Positions 27,439 through 36,173 of a DNA stretch of 64,000 bases are shown here, one piece after another. The first letter of the stretch is position 1, and every line of letters starts with the position of its first letter. This DNA is from Lentisphaerae bacterium GWF2_38_69 (GTDB lineage: Bacteria; Verrucomicrobiota; Lentisphaeria; Victivallales; GWF2-38-69). Under the pieces are notes generated by a model, which did no database searches, was not told the DNA's origin, and saw only the letters and a program-made list of their open reading frames with translations. The stretch lies in NCBI GenBank assembly GCA_001803205.1, contig MHBE01000059.1:124001-188000 (forward strand), given 5' to 3'. The position numbers were made by a program, and so were the translations under genes.

Positions 27439-27453
27439 GCAACTCGTGTGCCA
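27439..27453 (-). promoter_or_regulatory. Sigma-54 promoter of amtB-glnK
   Basis: On the minus strand, TGGCAC (27453-27448), a 5-base spacer and TTGC (27442-27439) match the sigma-54 -24/-12 consensus exactly. Transcription would start about 12 bases downstream, leaving roughly 40 bases before the GTG start of amtB. This implies NtrC-type nitrogen control. Upstream activator sites should lie in the gap between here and the tRNA gene, but I could not pick out a clear one. Confidence 0.8.
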
Positions 27454-27669
27454 GTGAAGATGATTTAATTAGTAACTTATAACTATAAATAAGATACAAT
27501 TATTGTACTGTATTGATGTTTCTTATAAAACTAACAAATATGGCTTTTTGCAATGCGCAGCACTTACAATTTTGCAATAAACAGAATTGGCTAAATGAAT
27601 GAATTTTCAGTAAATTTATTTGATAAATTCTGTATGATTGTTAAATTTATTTTCTTTTCCGACTTAATT

Positions 27670-27747
<78 letters not shown>

Positions 27748-27798
27748 TTTTTTTTTAGGCTCTTCGTCAACAAACTTTATCAAACTCTTATATGTAAG

Positions 27799-27826
27799 TT
27801 GATTTTTTAAAGTTATATGCGATAAT
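27799..27826 (+). promoter_or_regulatory. Candidate sigma-70 promoter for the secreted protein gene
   Basis: TTGATT (27799-27804), a 16-base spacer and GATAAT (27821-27826) lie 60 bases before the gene at 27887. Both boxes are one or two bases from consensus. Position and pattern are the only support. Confidence 0.35.
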
Positions 27827-27886
27827 TTTCAATAAGCTGTAAATTCATAACCAACAATATATATAATAAGGAAGAAGTAAAGAATT

Positions 27887-28543
27887 ATGAGAAAACTTAA
27901 GTCCTTAACAATTAAGGTTTCCCTTTGCCTTTCGTTAATGCTTGCATCAAATTTCACTTACGCGGCATTCATGCAAAACTGGCTGAAACCTTTTCAGGGG
28001 CCTGGACAGAATATCAATTTGCTTATTGTGACGGGCAATTATTCAAAATCCAGAATGCTTGCTGAACTTATCCAATCCTATAATGCCCAACCTGTTCTTT
28101 TAGCACCATATGTAGGAGAAAATTCAGGAGACGACCTTTTCTTTGTTCCCCCAAAAAAAGATGGGCAATCTCTCAGAGTACCATATACCGAAATGACAAA
28201 TTTTATCAACTTTGTCAACCCGAAAATGGTTCTTGTACTAGGAGGACCTGAATATGTACCTGATATATACTTTAAAAAAATACAGGAGAATAGAACCATA
28301 ATAAGGCTTACAGGGAAAGATTGGATTAAAACTGCTGAATCTGCAGGAAGACTTCTTAATCTGACTAATTTATCAAGAGACTATCAAAAACTTATTGATG
28401 AGCTAAATAGCGATACTAATTATCAAAGAGCCTCCTCTCTCAAACAGCATCAGACAGAAGTTGCTGGAGATGCGGCTGCTTTTGATGGGACTGCTCCGTT
28501 CGAATTTTCTCAGGATAAAGTCATTGACGCATCTGAGAAGTAA
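27887..28543 (+). CDS. Secreted protein of unknown function
   Basis: I do not recognise a family for this 218-residue protein. It has a clear Sec signal peptide (basic start, hydrophobic core, cleavage near TYAA at 25-28). The middle looks like an alpha/beta nucleotide-binding-like or cell-wall-binding-like fold: INLLIVTGNYSKSRMLAELIQ-type strand and helix near 42-63, then MVLVLGGPEYVPDIYF near 114-129 and a strand-helix pair to about 155. The last 50 residues are polar and probably disordered. AAGGAAG lies 10 bases before the ATG. It is a single-gene unit ending at a strong terminator. Confidence 0.8.
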   Translation: MRKLKSLTIKVSLCLSLMLASNFTYAAFMQNWLKPFQGPGQNINLLIVTGNYSKSRMLAELIQSYNAQPVLLAPYVGENSGDDLFFVPPKKDGQSLRVPYTEMTNFINFVNPKMVLVLGGPEYVPDIYFKKIQENRTIIRLTGKDWIKTAESAGRLLNLTNLSRDYQKLIDELNSDTNYQRASSLKQHQTEVAGDAAAFDGTAPFEFSQDKVIDASEK

Positions 28544-28564
28544 TATCTTTTTGAATTAAATTAA

Positions 28565-28591
28565 GGCCGCCAATTTCGGGCGGTCTTTTTT
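28565..28591 (+). terminator. Rho-independent terminator
   Basis: GGCCGCC (28565-28571) pairs with GGCGGTC (28579-28585, one G-T pair) around a 7-base loop, followed by six Ts. It lies 22 bases after the stop of the secreted protein gene and separates it from ispH. Confidence 0.88.
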
Positions 28592-28613
28592 CTTTCAGTG
28601 CAAATAATAAAAA

Positions 28614-29630
28614 ATGGTGACTTTTTTTACCCAAAAACCTTTACCAAGTGTTATTAATCTTGGCAGGTATAAACTTGTTCTTCCTGAAGTATTCGGTTTT
28701 TGCGGCGGAGTAGTCCGCGCAATAAATCTTATGGAGGAAACCATCTTGCAGAACTGCGGAAAACGAATTTTCCTATTGGGAGAAATTATACACAATCAAA
28801 ATGTCAATGATTATTTCTCCTCTAAAGGAGTAACTATTATAGACTATAATAAACTTGAGAGCATTTTTTCAATTGCATCCAAAAACGATATTATTGTAAT
28901 TCCTGCTTTTGGTATAAAAAAAGAACTCGAAGAAAACATCAGGAGTGAATTCTCAAATGTCATTGACACAACTTGCAATGATGTCAAGAAAGTATGGAAT
29001 TTTATATCATCGGAATCAGCAAAAGGTTCAAACATTCTCATTCACGGATATCCTTTTCATCCTGAAGTCGAGGCAAGTATTTCAAGAGCATCAGATAAAT
29101 CAGCAGTCAGAGTTATTCCTGATATATTTTCTGCAGAGAACTTTGTGAAACATAACCTTACAACCTCAAGTTATGCATTGGCAAATCAGACTACGATGCT
29201 CTATTCTGAAACATGTGAAATTGAGTCATTTCTTAGAAGAGAGCTGGAAAAAAAAGGTGTTAAACTGAACGCCTGCCAGGCTATCTGCAAGGCAACATAT
29301 ATGAGACAAATTGCTGCCGAAAAGTTACTTTCAAACCAGTATATAGATATGGTCTTTGTCGTCGGAGGATATGACAGCAGCAATACAAATAATCTTTATA
29401 AGCTTGCTAAGTCAAAAAAACAAAAGACATTCTATATCAAAGATGACTCTTCAATCAGCTCTAATTTCTCAATAGAATATTATATTCCTTCAGAGAAAAC
29501 TATCGCCAAAACTGACTTAAATTCCTTTATTCCTCAGATAAGAAAGATTGCAATTCTTGCTGGAGCCTCATGCCCTATATCATTAGTAGAGAAAGTTATT
29601 CGAAAACTAAGCCTTGTCGCAGGGAAATGA
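28614..29630 (+). CDS. ispH: 4-hydroxy-3-methylbut-2-enyl diphosphate reductase (IspH/LytB)
   Basis: Last enzyme of the non-mevalonate isoprenoid pathway, an oxygen-sensitive [4Fe-4S] protein making IPP and DMAPP. The three cluster cysteines are C30 (FGFCGGVVRAI), C121 (DTTCNDV) and C225 (CQAICKATYMRQ). The substrate-binding segments GEIIHNQNV and GGYDSSNTNNL are also present. The 338 residues are within the family range. Several motifs are slightly off consensus (IIHN for IVHN, AICKAT for TICYAT), so this is a divergent member. No strong ribosome site is seen. The following damaged gene overlaps its stop (ATGA). Confidence 0.9.
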   Translation: MVTFFTQKPLPSVINLGRYKLVLPEVFGFCGGVVRAINLMEETILQNCGKRIFLLGEIIHNQNVNDYFSSKGVTIIDYNKLESIFSIASKNDIIVIPAFGIKKELEENIRSEFSNVIDTTCNDVKKVWNFISSESAKGSNILIHGYPFHPEVEASISRASDKSAVRVIPDIFSAENFVKHNLTTSSYALANQTTMLYSETCEIESFLRRELEKKGVKLNACQAICKATYMRQIAAEKLLSNQYIDMVFVVGGYDSSNTNNLYKLAKSKKQKTFYIKDDSSISSNFSIEYYIPSEKTIAKTDLNSFIPQIRKIAILAGASCPISLVEKVIRKLSLVAGK

Positions 29631-30699
29631 ACTTCTTGTCTCGAAGATATTTAGCTGCATACGGAGCTGTAATAACATTGTGGTTAGCATCACATCTACT
29701 TTCTATATGATGGGGCTTGCCGAATATGAGAAGCGTTGCTCCTGATTCGATTCCGTCAAATACTTCCTATACTGCCGAAAAGGCTCTGCTCACAGGAGGA
29801 AACAAATACCAGCCACTTCAGTATCTGATCAATTCGATGTTTTTAAGACAGTATAATGAAAGAAGTCAGAGCCTAGAAACCGTGATAAAGTTACGAACTG
29901 AAAAAATAATGACCATGAATTGGGGTACAGCATCAATGCAGCTTATGTCAGCGCTATTTCTGTTCATATATCGCAAGAGCGTAATGAATAAAGCTGAATC
30001 GTTCCAATATGGAAAACTTATAGCGCTTTTGGGGCTACAACCTACTTTTCTATATTGTTTTTCTTTGTTCAGATAATTGAGTTTTCCTCCATAAGATTCT
30101 ATTTGCCGCTTCTGCCCTTTTTCTGCTGTCTGATTGCATGGGGTTATACTCAGTTCAAAACAAAACTTCTATTCAGACTACTCTTTTTCTTTCTGTATGT
30201 TATTCAAATTATTTTCTCAATCCAATTTATTATGGAATTGAGGTTTAACTCAAGCGTAGCCCTCAGAAACTACTACCTTGGCGAGTCATCCATTAAGGAC
30301 AAATTCATAGTCTGCGACGGGACAGACCTAGGCATTCAAATATCTTACAGCACAAGAGGGAATAAACATATCTCTACGCTCAGAAACTGGAGCCAATCCA
30401 AATTCGGCTATCTGTCAAATTGTCGCTCGATAGATGTAAATCCTCTTTCAATTGCCATGCTCTTGCCGGACATTGTAACTTCGGAAACTTTCGATGACTC
30501 AACTTTGCTCTCAATCAATTATAAAATAATCAGAAATATCAAAGGCTATGTTGCAGTTTTTCCTTCTCTTTATCATTTTGACACGCCAAAGTTTCAAACA
30601 TCTGATATAAGCAAGTATGCTATAGGCTCCAACGCTTTTGTATTTCTGTCAGAAAGTTACAAGCAAGGCAAAAGATGGGAAGACCTTTATAAATGCTAA
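29627..30699 (+). pseudogene. Decayed membrane glycosyltransferase (GT39/PMT-like)
   Basis: An ATG at 29627 overlaps the ispH stop and opens with a membrane helix (YLAAYGAVITLWLASHLL), but an in-frame TGA stops it at 29708-29710. The same frame continues to 30076 with VAPDSIPSNTSYTAEKAL and NKYQPLQYLINSMF, which resemble the first lumenal loop of PMT-type glycosyltransferases. Around 30030-30055 the reading moves to another frame, which carries membrane helices (FFVQIIEFSSIRFYLPLLPF) and a soluble tail to 30699. The total, about 355 codons, is shorter than intact relatives (about 450-600), so internal deletion is likely too. One nonsense change, one frameshift and missing length indicate a dead gene. 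Confidence 0.75.
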
Positions 30700-30845
30700 A
30701 AATTTCTTATGGAAAGAAATTTAAAGGACATGTTCAAGGCGGCCGATGCGGACAAGTTCTTCAGCTCATACAATTCAGCCCCGCTCAAAAATTAGCTTAG
30801 ATTAACAAGAGATAATAAGTTTCTGCACACAAATCATGAGAAACA

Positions 30846-31712
30846 CTATTCCAAAGCCCCATGATTCTTTGCAATATCTATCCAATGTTCAGCAAGATTT
30901 TTTGGATTTGTTCCTATTCCGCGAGCAAGATGCAATGCTGCTCCCATTATTAGAACAGAAGCTTCATGTAATTCCTGATTTGTTTGCAAATATCCAAATT
31001 TTCCCTGTACTTTTAATTGAAGTAAATCATTATGTTTTTTGACAAATAAAATTGGATCTTCTAAATCATCAGAAATTTCAGGAAGCATCAAACAATCTAT
31101 CCATTCGTGTCCTATCCTATTTGCCAATACTTCTGGTGGTTCGCTGCCCATTTTTCTCCATAGAAATAATGTTTTCTTGTCTCCAGATTCAGCCAATCCG
31201 GTGTCAAGAAGAAGCATAAATGCTATATCAGCCAGATTTTGCATCATTTCCAAATATTCATCTTGAGCTTTTTCGAAATTATCTGCTTCCTGGTCTTTAA
31301 GATATTCGCCTATAGTCAAATGAGGCAACGCGGAAACTTCCGGGCATCCTTCCAGACATGGAAACTTATTCCCCTGGTACATATAGTGAACTTTTTCGCT
31401 TTGTATCTGGCGACCCAACGGATATAACCGACAACATAGCGGGCGCCCCAAATGCACGCTGCATCCGAAATTAGCGATATATTGACTACAAGCTTTTTGA
31501 TTCTTCCACCCTGCTTCTCCATCGAACCGTAAACGAATCCCTCCAAACTCACAATAAAGATCACGAAATTCCCTTGGAGTAATTTTTTTCTCCCTGGCAA
31601 GGCACGCCAACTCCCATGGGTTAAGCAGCACTAGCTTACCGTAACAGCAAGTTCCTGTTCTTGAACAAGTCAGAGGCAATTTATCTCTAATACTGATTTT
31701 AGTTGTTTCCAT
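30846..31712 (-). CDS. YkgJ-family Cys-cluster protein
   Basis: The 288-residue protein has the CxxxxxCC-type metal-binding region of the YkgJ (Fe-S/zinc cluster) family: C16, C22 and C23 in TCSRTGTCC, then a conserved core with CSQYIANFGCSVHLGRPLC (several Cys and Arg). The C-terminal half (about 130-288) is helical, lacks cysteines and is unassigned. Family members are thought to bind an Fe-S cluster or zinc; no enzymatic role is established. Its ATG overlaps the stop of the upstream P-loop kinase gene by one base, so the two are coupled. Confidence 0.8.
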   Translation of the reverse strand: METTKISIRDKLPLTCSRTGTCCYGKLVLLNPWELACLAREKKITPREFRDLYCEFGGIRLRFDGEAGWKNQKACSQYIANFGCSVHLGRPLCCRLYPLGRQIQSEKVHYMYQGNKFPCLEGCPEVSALPHLTIGEYLKDQEADNFEKAQDEYLEMMQNLADIAFMLLLDTGLAESGDKKTLFLWRKMGSEPPEVLANRIGHEWIDCLMLPEISDDLEDPILFVKKHNDLLQLKVQGKFGYLQTNQELHEASVLIMGAALHLARGIGTNPKNLAEHWIDIAKNHGALE

Positions 31713-32284
31713 TATATCTGTTTGATCCTTGCAGGCAGTAATTTTTCTTCATTCAATATTTCCAATATCTGCTTCATTTTTTCCTCAATTGTCAAGTCAC
31801 CAACTAGTTTTAAGATTTTAGTATTTGCTTTTGCAATCCATTTTTCATGTGCATGTAAAGTTCTATTTGCAATGCCTGAATTGTCGTCGTAGTCACTTGC
31901 CCAATTAATGAAATTCTCAAACTTCTTCAATTTTTTCTGGTCTGAACAAAGTTGGTCGCCATATCTTTCAAATTCCCTTTTCTTGAGCCGCTCAATTCTT
32001 ATCTCCTTTGGCAAATACAAAAAAACGATTAAGTCAAAAGTTGGAAATACATGATCCCCCCAATTAATTACAGAACCTCCCAAAATCCAATCATCATGCT
32101 TTTCCAGATCAGCGATGATTCGCAAATTCCTTTCTTCTGCATTATATCGTTCTGTAAACGGCTGTTCGGTATTTTTCCAAAAATAGTTATCGGAATCAAA
32201 ATAAGGGACATCTAGCCTGTTAGCTATCGCTTGCCCCAATGTCGTAACTCCGCTTCCTGATGCGCCAAAAATATGTAGTTTCAT
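31712..32284 (-). CDS. Small P-loop kinase (adenylate/shikimate kinase-like)
   Basis: The 190-residue cytoplasmic protein has an N-terminal Walker A loop GASGSGVTTLG (8-18), then VPYFDSDNYFW, the substrate-side Asp segment of small-molecule kinases, and WILGGSVINWGDHVF followed by a strand LIVFLYLP (Walker B-like) and a basic lid (RIERLKKREFERYG). This is the pattern of AAA-type nucleoside or adenylate-kinase-like proteins often annotated as topology modulation or ATPase. The Walker A Val in place of the usual Lys (GSGVTT) is odd, because the phosphate-binding Lys appears to be absent. Substrate unknown. Confidence 0.75.
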   Translation of the reverse strand: MKLHIFGASGSGVTTLGQAIANRLDVPYFDSDNYFWKNTEQPFTERYNAEERNLRIIADLEKHDDWILGGSVINWGDHVFPTFDLIVFLYLPKEIRIERLKKREFERYGDQLCSDQKKLKKFENFINWASDYDDNSGIANRTLHAHEKWIAKANTKILKLVGDLTIEEKMKQILEILNEEKLLPARIKQI

Positions 32285-32508
32285 AAAGGGTGTGTTAAAT
32301 TTACTTCCATTAATCCATCTTTATGATTTTCTAGATTATATCATTGCCAGAATAATGGTGGTAACACCTAACTTTGAATATCTTGATAATTTTCTATGCC
32401 TCATAATCTGTCGCCGTTCCCATTCGGGAGGGCTGGAAGAGAATCTCTTATCAGATCCCCCACACGCTCACGCATGTGGCTAAAAACATCAAACAATAAA
32501 ACCTTTAG

Positions 32509-33102
32509 TTAATAAGAACTGATTACTTTTAGCATTTTAGCCGTAGATTTAGCTCTATGACTGATTGAATTTTTTATAGCTTCCTCCAGTTCAGCAAAAG
32601 TTTTATCATATCCTTCAGGCACAAAAACGGGGTCATATCCAAATCCGTTTATTCCCCTTGGCGCATCAATGATTTTTCCATGCACTTCACCTCTGAAAGT
32701 ATCCACAGACCCGTCCGGTCTGGAAATAGCAATTACACTTACAAACCTTGCTCTCCTATTTGTCTTCCCTTTAAGCTCATGCAGGAGTTTATTAATCTTA
32801 TCCATATCTGAAGCTCCCTCTCCAGCATATCTTGCAGAATAAACACCCGGTCTGTAGTCTAGAGCTTCAACTTCCAAACCGGAATCATCAGCAAATACGA
32901 AAGTATGTTTTTGCAAAGCAATAGATCTTGCTTTGAGAACCGCATTTTCTTCAAATGTATTTCCTGTTTCTTCTATGTTATGGAAAAAACCTGCTTCTGC
33001 CATAGTTATGACTTTAAAGCCTGAACCTGATAAAATACTTTTTAATTCCGATATTTTGTGCTTATTATTACTGGCAATAATAAGCATTTTAGTTGTTAGC
33101 AT
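32509..33102 (-). CDS. rdgB: Non-canonical purine NTP pyrophosphatase (RdgB/HAM1)
   Basis: House-cleaning enzyme that hydrolyses dITP and XTP to monophosphates. The 197 residues carry [37 protein letters not shown] and the catalytic and recognition segments [20 protein letters not shown] and SHRAKST. The ATG at 33102 has GGAG eight bases upstream; an ATG at codon 6 is a weaker alternative. It is divergent from moxR across a 145-base gap. Confidence 0.95.
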   Translation of the reverse strand: MLTTKMLIIASNNKHKISELKSILSGSGFKVITMAEAGFFHNIEETGNTFEENAVLKARSIALQKHTFVFADDSGLEVEALDYRPGVYSARYAGEGASDMDKINKLLHELKGKTNRRARFVSVIAISRPDGSVDTFRGEVHGKIIDAPRGINGFGYDPVFVPEGYDKTFAELEEAIKNSISHRAKSTAKMLKVISSY

Positions 33103-33159
33103 TCTAATGTCTCCATGCTCGAAATTTAACTTTTTTGAAACTATACAATATTTTTCTTA

Positions 33160-33177
33160 ATTTTCCGATTGGAAAAT
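33160..33177. repeat. Inverted repeat in the rdgB-moxR gap
   Basis: ATTTTCC and GGAAAAT form a perfect 7-bp inverted repeat with a 4-base spacer between the divergent rdgB and moxR genes. It could be an operator for one of them or a weak hairpin. Confidence 0.4.
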
Positions 33178-33247
33178 GATTTCAACCATATTATTTTTCA
33201 AAGTCAATATAATCTACTAAAACCAATACATAAGAGGTATTGAATTT

Positions 33248-34270
33248 ATGGATAAAAATGCCATTCAGGAACTCCAGAACAAAATTTCAGAAGTATCAGC
33301 TTTCATTCCTAAGCTCAAAACCGAAATAGGAAGAGTGATAGTCGGTCAGGAAGCATTGGTAAATCGTATGATTTTAGCACTTATCGCAAATGGACATATT
33401 CTTCTTGAGGGTCTGCCTGGGCTGGCTAAAACTCTTGCTGTAAAAACAGTTGCTCAATCTGTAGGCGGGGCATTTTCCAGAATACAGTTTACCCCTGATT
33501 TGCTCCCTTCAGATGTTATAGGCACAAATGTTTATAATCCTAAAGATAATACATTCAGTGTTAAAATTGGACCTGTTTTCGCGAATATTACTCTAGCTGA
33601 TGAAATCAACCGCGCGCCTGCAAAAGTACAGAGCGCACTGCTTGAGTGTATGCAGGAAGGACAAATAACAATAGCAGGACAATCATTCAAGCTACCCTAT
33701 CCATTTCTTGTAATGGCCACACAGAATCCCATTGAACATGAGGGCACATATTCACTTCCGGAGGCTCAGGTTGACAGGTTTATGTTCAAACTCAATATTA
33801 CATATCCAAAGCGCAATGAAGAAAAGCTTATCTTAGACAGAATAGCCCATACAAAACTTGACCTAAGCGCAATGTGCGTAACTACGCTTGATAAAATACT
33901 TGAAGCTCGTGAATGGGTCGATAAAGTTTACATTGATGATAAAGTAATCGAATATATTCTAGATATAACTTTTGCAACGAGGCCAAAAGAGCACTCTGAG
34001 CTTTCTCAAAGACAGGCAAATGCCAAGATAAAGCAGCTTGATTCTTTAATACAGTACGGCGGCTCGCCCAGGGCTTCAATATTTATGGTTCTTGCATCAA
34101 AGGCGGCGGCATTCATGGAAGGCAGAGCATATGTAGTCCCGCAGGATGTTAAAAATGTAGCTCATGATATTTTAAGGCATAGAATAATGATCAGCTATGA
34201 AGCAGAGGCAGAGAATATGTCATCTGATGACATCATAAAAATTATTCTTGACGAGCTTCTTACACCTTAA
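33248..34270 (+). CDS. moxR: MoxR-family AAA+ ATPase
   Basis: Chaperone-like AAA+ ATPase (340 residues) that works with DUF58 and VWA proteins. Walker A is GLPGLAKT at 55-62, Walker B is LADEINRAP, sensor 1 is MATQNP, and the segment YSLPEAQVDRFMFKL is highly typical. It is first in a four-gene unit with a DUF58 protein, a membrane protein and a VWA protein, the arrangement of the Bacteroides aerotolerance (Bat) operon. Its cellular substrate is unknown. Confidence 0.94.
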   Translation: MDKNAIQELQNKISEVSAFIPKLKTEIGRVIVGQEALVNRMILALIANGHILLEGLPGLAKTLAVKTVAQSVGGAFSRIQFTPDLLPSDVIGTNVYNPKDNTFSVKIGPVFANITLADEINRAPAKVQSALLECMQEGQITIAGQSFKLPYPFLVMATQNPIEHEGTYSLPEAQVDRFMFKLNITYPKRNEEKLILDRIAHTKLDLSAMCVTTLDKILEAREWVDKVYIDDKVIEYILDITFATRPKEHSELSQRQANAKIKQLDSLIQYGGSPRASIFMVLASKAAAFMEGRAYVVPQDVKNVAHDILRHRIMISYEAEAENMSSDDIIKIILDELLTP

Positions 34271-34297
34271 TATTAATCCTTTTAGGCAGTTGCGATT

Positions 34298-35185
34298 ATG
34301 ATATCGTCTGAACTTCTTTCCAGGATCAGAAGAATTGAAATACGAACCCGTAAGATGGTCGAAGATCTTACGGCCGGCGCATATCACAGTGTCTTCAAAG
34401 GAAGTGGTATAGAATTCGAAGATGTCAGAGAATACACACCTGATGACGATGTAAGGGATATTGACTGGAATGTGACAGCCAAGATGGGAACCCCTTACAT
34501 AAAAAAATATGTTGAAGAAAGAGAACTGACAGTCATGCTCCTCGTGGACATGTCCTCGTCCTGTTTCTTCGGAAGTTCTGAAAAGACAAAAAATGATACA
34601 ATCATAGAAATAGCTTCACTCCTTGCTTTCAGCGCAATCAGAAATAATGACAAAGTCGGACTTCTGCTATTTACAGATAAAGTAGAATTCTATCTACCTC
34701 CAAAATCAGGGAGAATCCACATCCTGAGGCTTATAAGAGAGATGGTAGTAAGAAAACCCGAATCAAAAGGCACAAATATTTCCATGGCGCTTGAGAAAAT
34801 TATGAAACTTCTGCCTAAAAAAGCTGTTATTTTTCTGATAAGTGATTTGATAGACCGAAACAGCAACTTTGGCAAGGCTTTGACAATTGTAAATAAAAAG
34901 CATGATGTCATAGCAGTAAGAGTTCTTGATAAACTCGAACTTTCCATGCATGCCACCGGATATCTTAATCTAAGCGATTCAGAAACAGGGAAAGACGCCT
35001 TTTTCTGCGCCAAAGGACAGAATCTGAAATTCTTTGAAGAGAAAGCCAGTGCTCTGCATAAGGAAAGCAAGGATATCTGCACTCGTTCCAAAGTTGATTT
35101 AATAGATATTACATGTGGAGAAGACCTGGTCAAACCGTTACTTTCATTCTTCAGAAAGAGAGAAAAGATTTATAATAAAGCATGA
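34298..35185 (+). CDS. DUF58 (VWA-like) protein of the MoxR operon
   Basis: The 295-residue cytoplasmic protein has the DUF58 signature YTPDDDVRDIDWNVTAKMG near 44-62 and a degenerate VWA domain after it, where the metal-site motif reads LLVDMSSSC (DxSxS). DUF58 proteins accompany MoxR ATPases and are thought to be recruited or remodelled by them. It begins 28 bases after moxR and its stop overlaps the next start by 4 bases. Confidence 0.9.
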   Translation: MISSELLSRIRRIEIRTRKMVEDLTAGAYHSVFKGSGIEFEDVREYTPDDDVRDIDWNVTAKMGTPYIKKYVEERELTVMLLVDMSSSCFFGSSEKTKNDTIIEIASLLAFSAIRNNDKVGLLLFTDKVEFYLPPKSGRIHILRLIREMVVRKPESKGTNISMALEKIMKLLPKKAVIFLISDLIDRNSNFGKALTIVNKKHDVIAVRVLDKLELSMHATGYLNLSDSETGKDAFFCAKGQNLKFFEEKASALHKESKDICTRSKVDLIDITCGEDLVKPLLSFFRKREKIYNKA

Positions 35186-36171
35186 TTAGAAAACTTATAA
35201 AAATATCTATAATATCTTTAGCGATAATATTGTTTGCAATATTAATTTTTGCCGCTGCTATATATTTGGAATACAGGTCAATTACAATAGAGAATCCTGC
35301 TCCGGCATTTGTTAAAAGCCAGATATTGCCATCAGATGAAGCACCGCTTGGAGATGTGATGCGTGCTGTCTTTACTTTTAAGTCGCCTTGGAACAAATCA
35401 CCTGTTTCTGCAGAAATAAAAGCTGCTGACGGCAGTCAGGCAATAGGCAAAATAGAATTTGAAAAAATTGAAAATTCATGGGGCAGCTCCACATGGAATG
35501 CAATAGTAAAAGTTCAGCCATTTACTACAGGTTTAATCCCTGAAGGAACAGCAAAGATAATATTTTCTCCTGATAAAGATGGGAAAAGAGACTTTCTTGA
35601 TCTGAAAATTCCTGAAATTACTTCGCTGGAAATCAAAGATGTACCAGGTCAGCCTGTTCTTGCGTCAAAAGAAGAAATTACGGCTATAACACAATCGAAA
35701 GTTTTTTATTATATCATAGGCGCTTTTCTTGTTATTATCATAGCATTATTCTTATGGGTTATTTTCAGGAAGAAGAAAACTCTGCCAAGGATTCTAACCC
35801 CCTGGGAAAAAGCCATACTGACTCTCAACGGTATTAAAATTGAATTTACCAAAGGAGAGCTCCAACCAGTAAAATGCTTTCTCAAGCTCACGGATTCTGT
35901 CAGGTTCTATCTGGAGGAAAGATTCTACCTCCATGCTCCCAAACAAACTACAGAAGAATTTATGACTGATATGGAAAACCCTTTGAGCCCTCTTAATAAT
36001 AGGGATAGAAATTTCCTGAGGGAATTTATGCGCTCAGGTGATATGATTAAATTTGCTAAATATGACGCGGACAAGGTACTGATTGAAAATTCTATAGATA
36101 GAGCATTGCTCCTGATAACAGAAACCATTCCCAAACCGGAAGATAATAAAACGGAAACTCCAAAGACCTGA
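35182..36171 (+). CDS. Membrane protein of the MoxR/Bat operon (DUF4381-like C-terminal domain)
   Basis: The 329-residue protein has an N-terminal membrane anchor (near 7-30), an extracytoplasmic beta-rich domain (about 35-170), a second span VFYYIIGAFLVIIIALFLW (about 174-193) and a cytoplasmic helical domain from about 205 onward (EKAILTLNGIKIEF, VRFYLEERFYLHAP, TTEEFMTDM). That C-terminal part resembles the DUF4381 proteins found between DUF58 and VWA genes in Bat-type operons. It probably helps present VWA partners at the membrane. Function unproven. Confidence 0.78.
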   Translation: MIRKLIKISIISLAIILFAILIFAAAIYLEYRSITIENPAPAFVKSQILPSDEAPLGDVMRAVFTFKSPWNKSPVSAEIKAADGSQAIGKIEFEKIENSWGSSTWNAIVKVQPFTTGLIPEGTAKIIFSPDKDGKRDFLDLKIPEITSLEIKDVPGQPVLASKEEITAITQSKVFYYIIGAFLVIIIALFLWVIFRKKKTLPRILTPWEKAILTLNGIKIEFTKGELQPVKCFLKLTDSVRFYLEERFYLHAPKQTTEEFMTDMENPLSPLNNRDRNFLREFMRSGDMIKFAKYDADKVLIENSIDRALLLITETIPKPEDNKTETPKT

Positions 36172-36173
36172 TT

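Noticed and set aside
29708-29710. TGA read as an amino acid (recoding) in the glycosyltransferase relic
   Set aside because: TGA is used as a normal stop by neighbours (for example ispH), no SECIS-like element was seen, and the same gene has a frameshift further on.
32285-32508. Possible small gene or mobile-element remnant between the kinase gene and rdgB
   Set aside because: The 63-codon frame has no ribosome site or recognisable motif; only weak hairpins (for example CCACA/TGTGG near 32460-32480) are seen.
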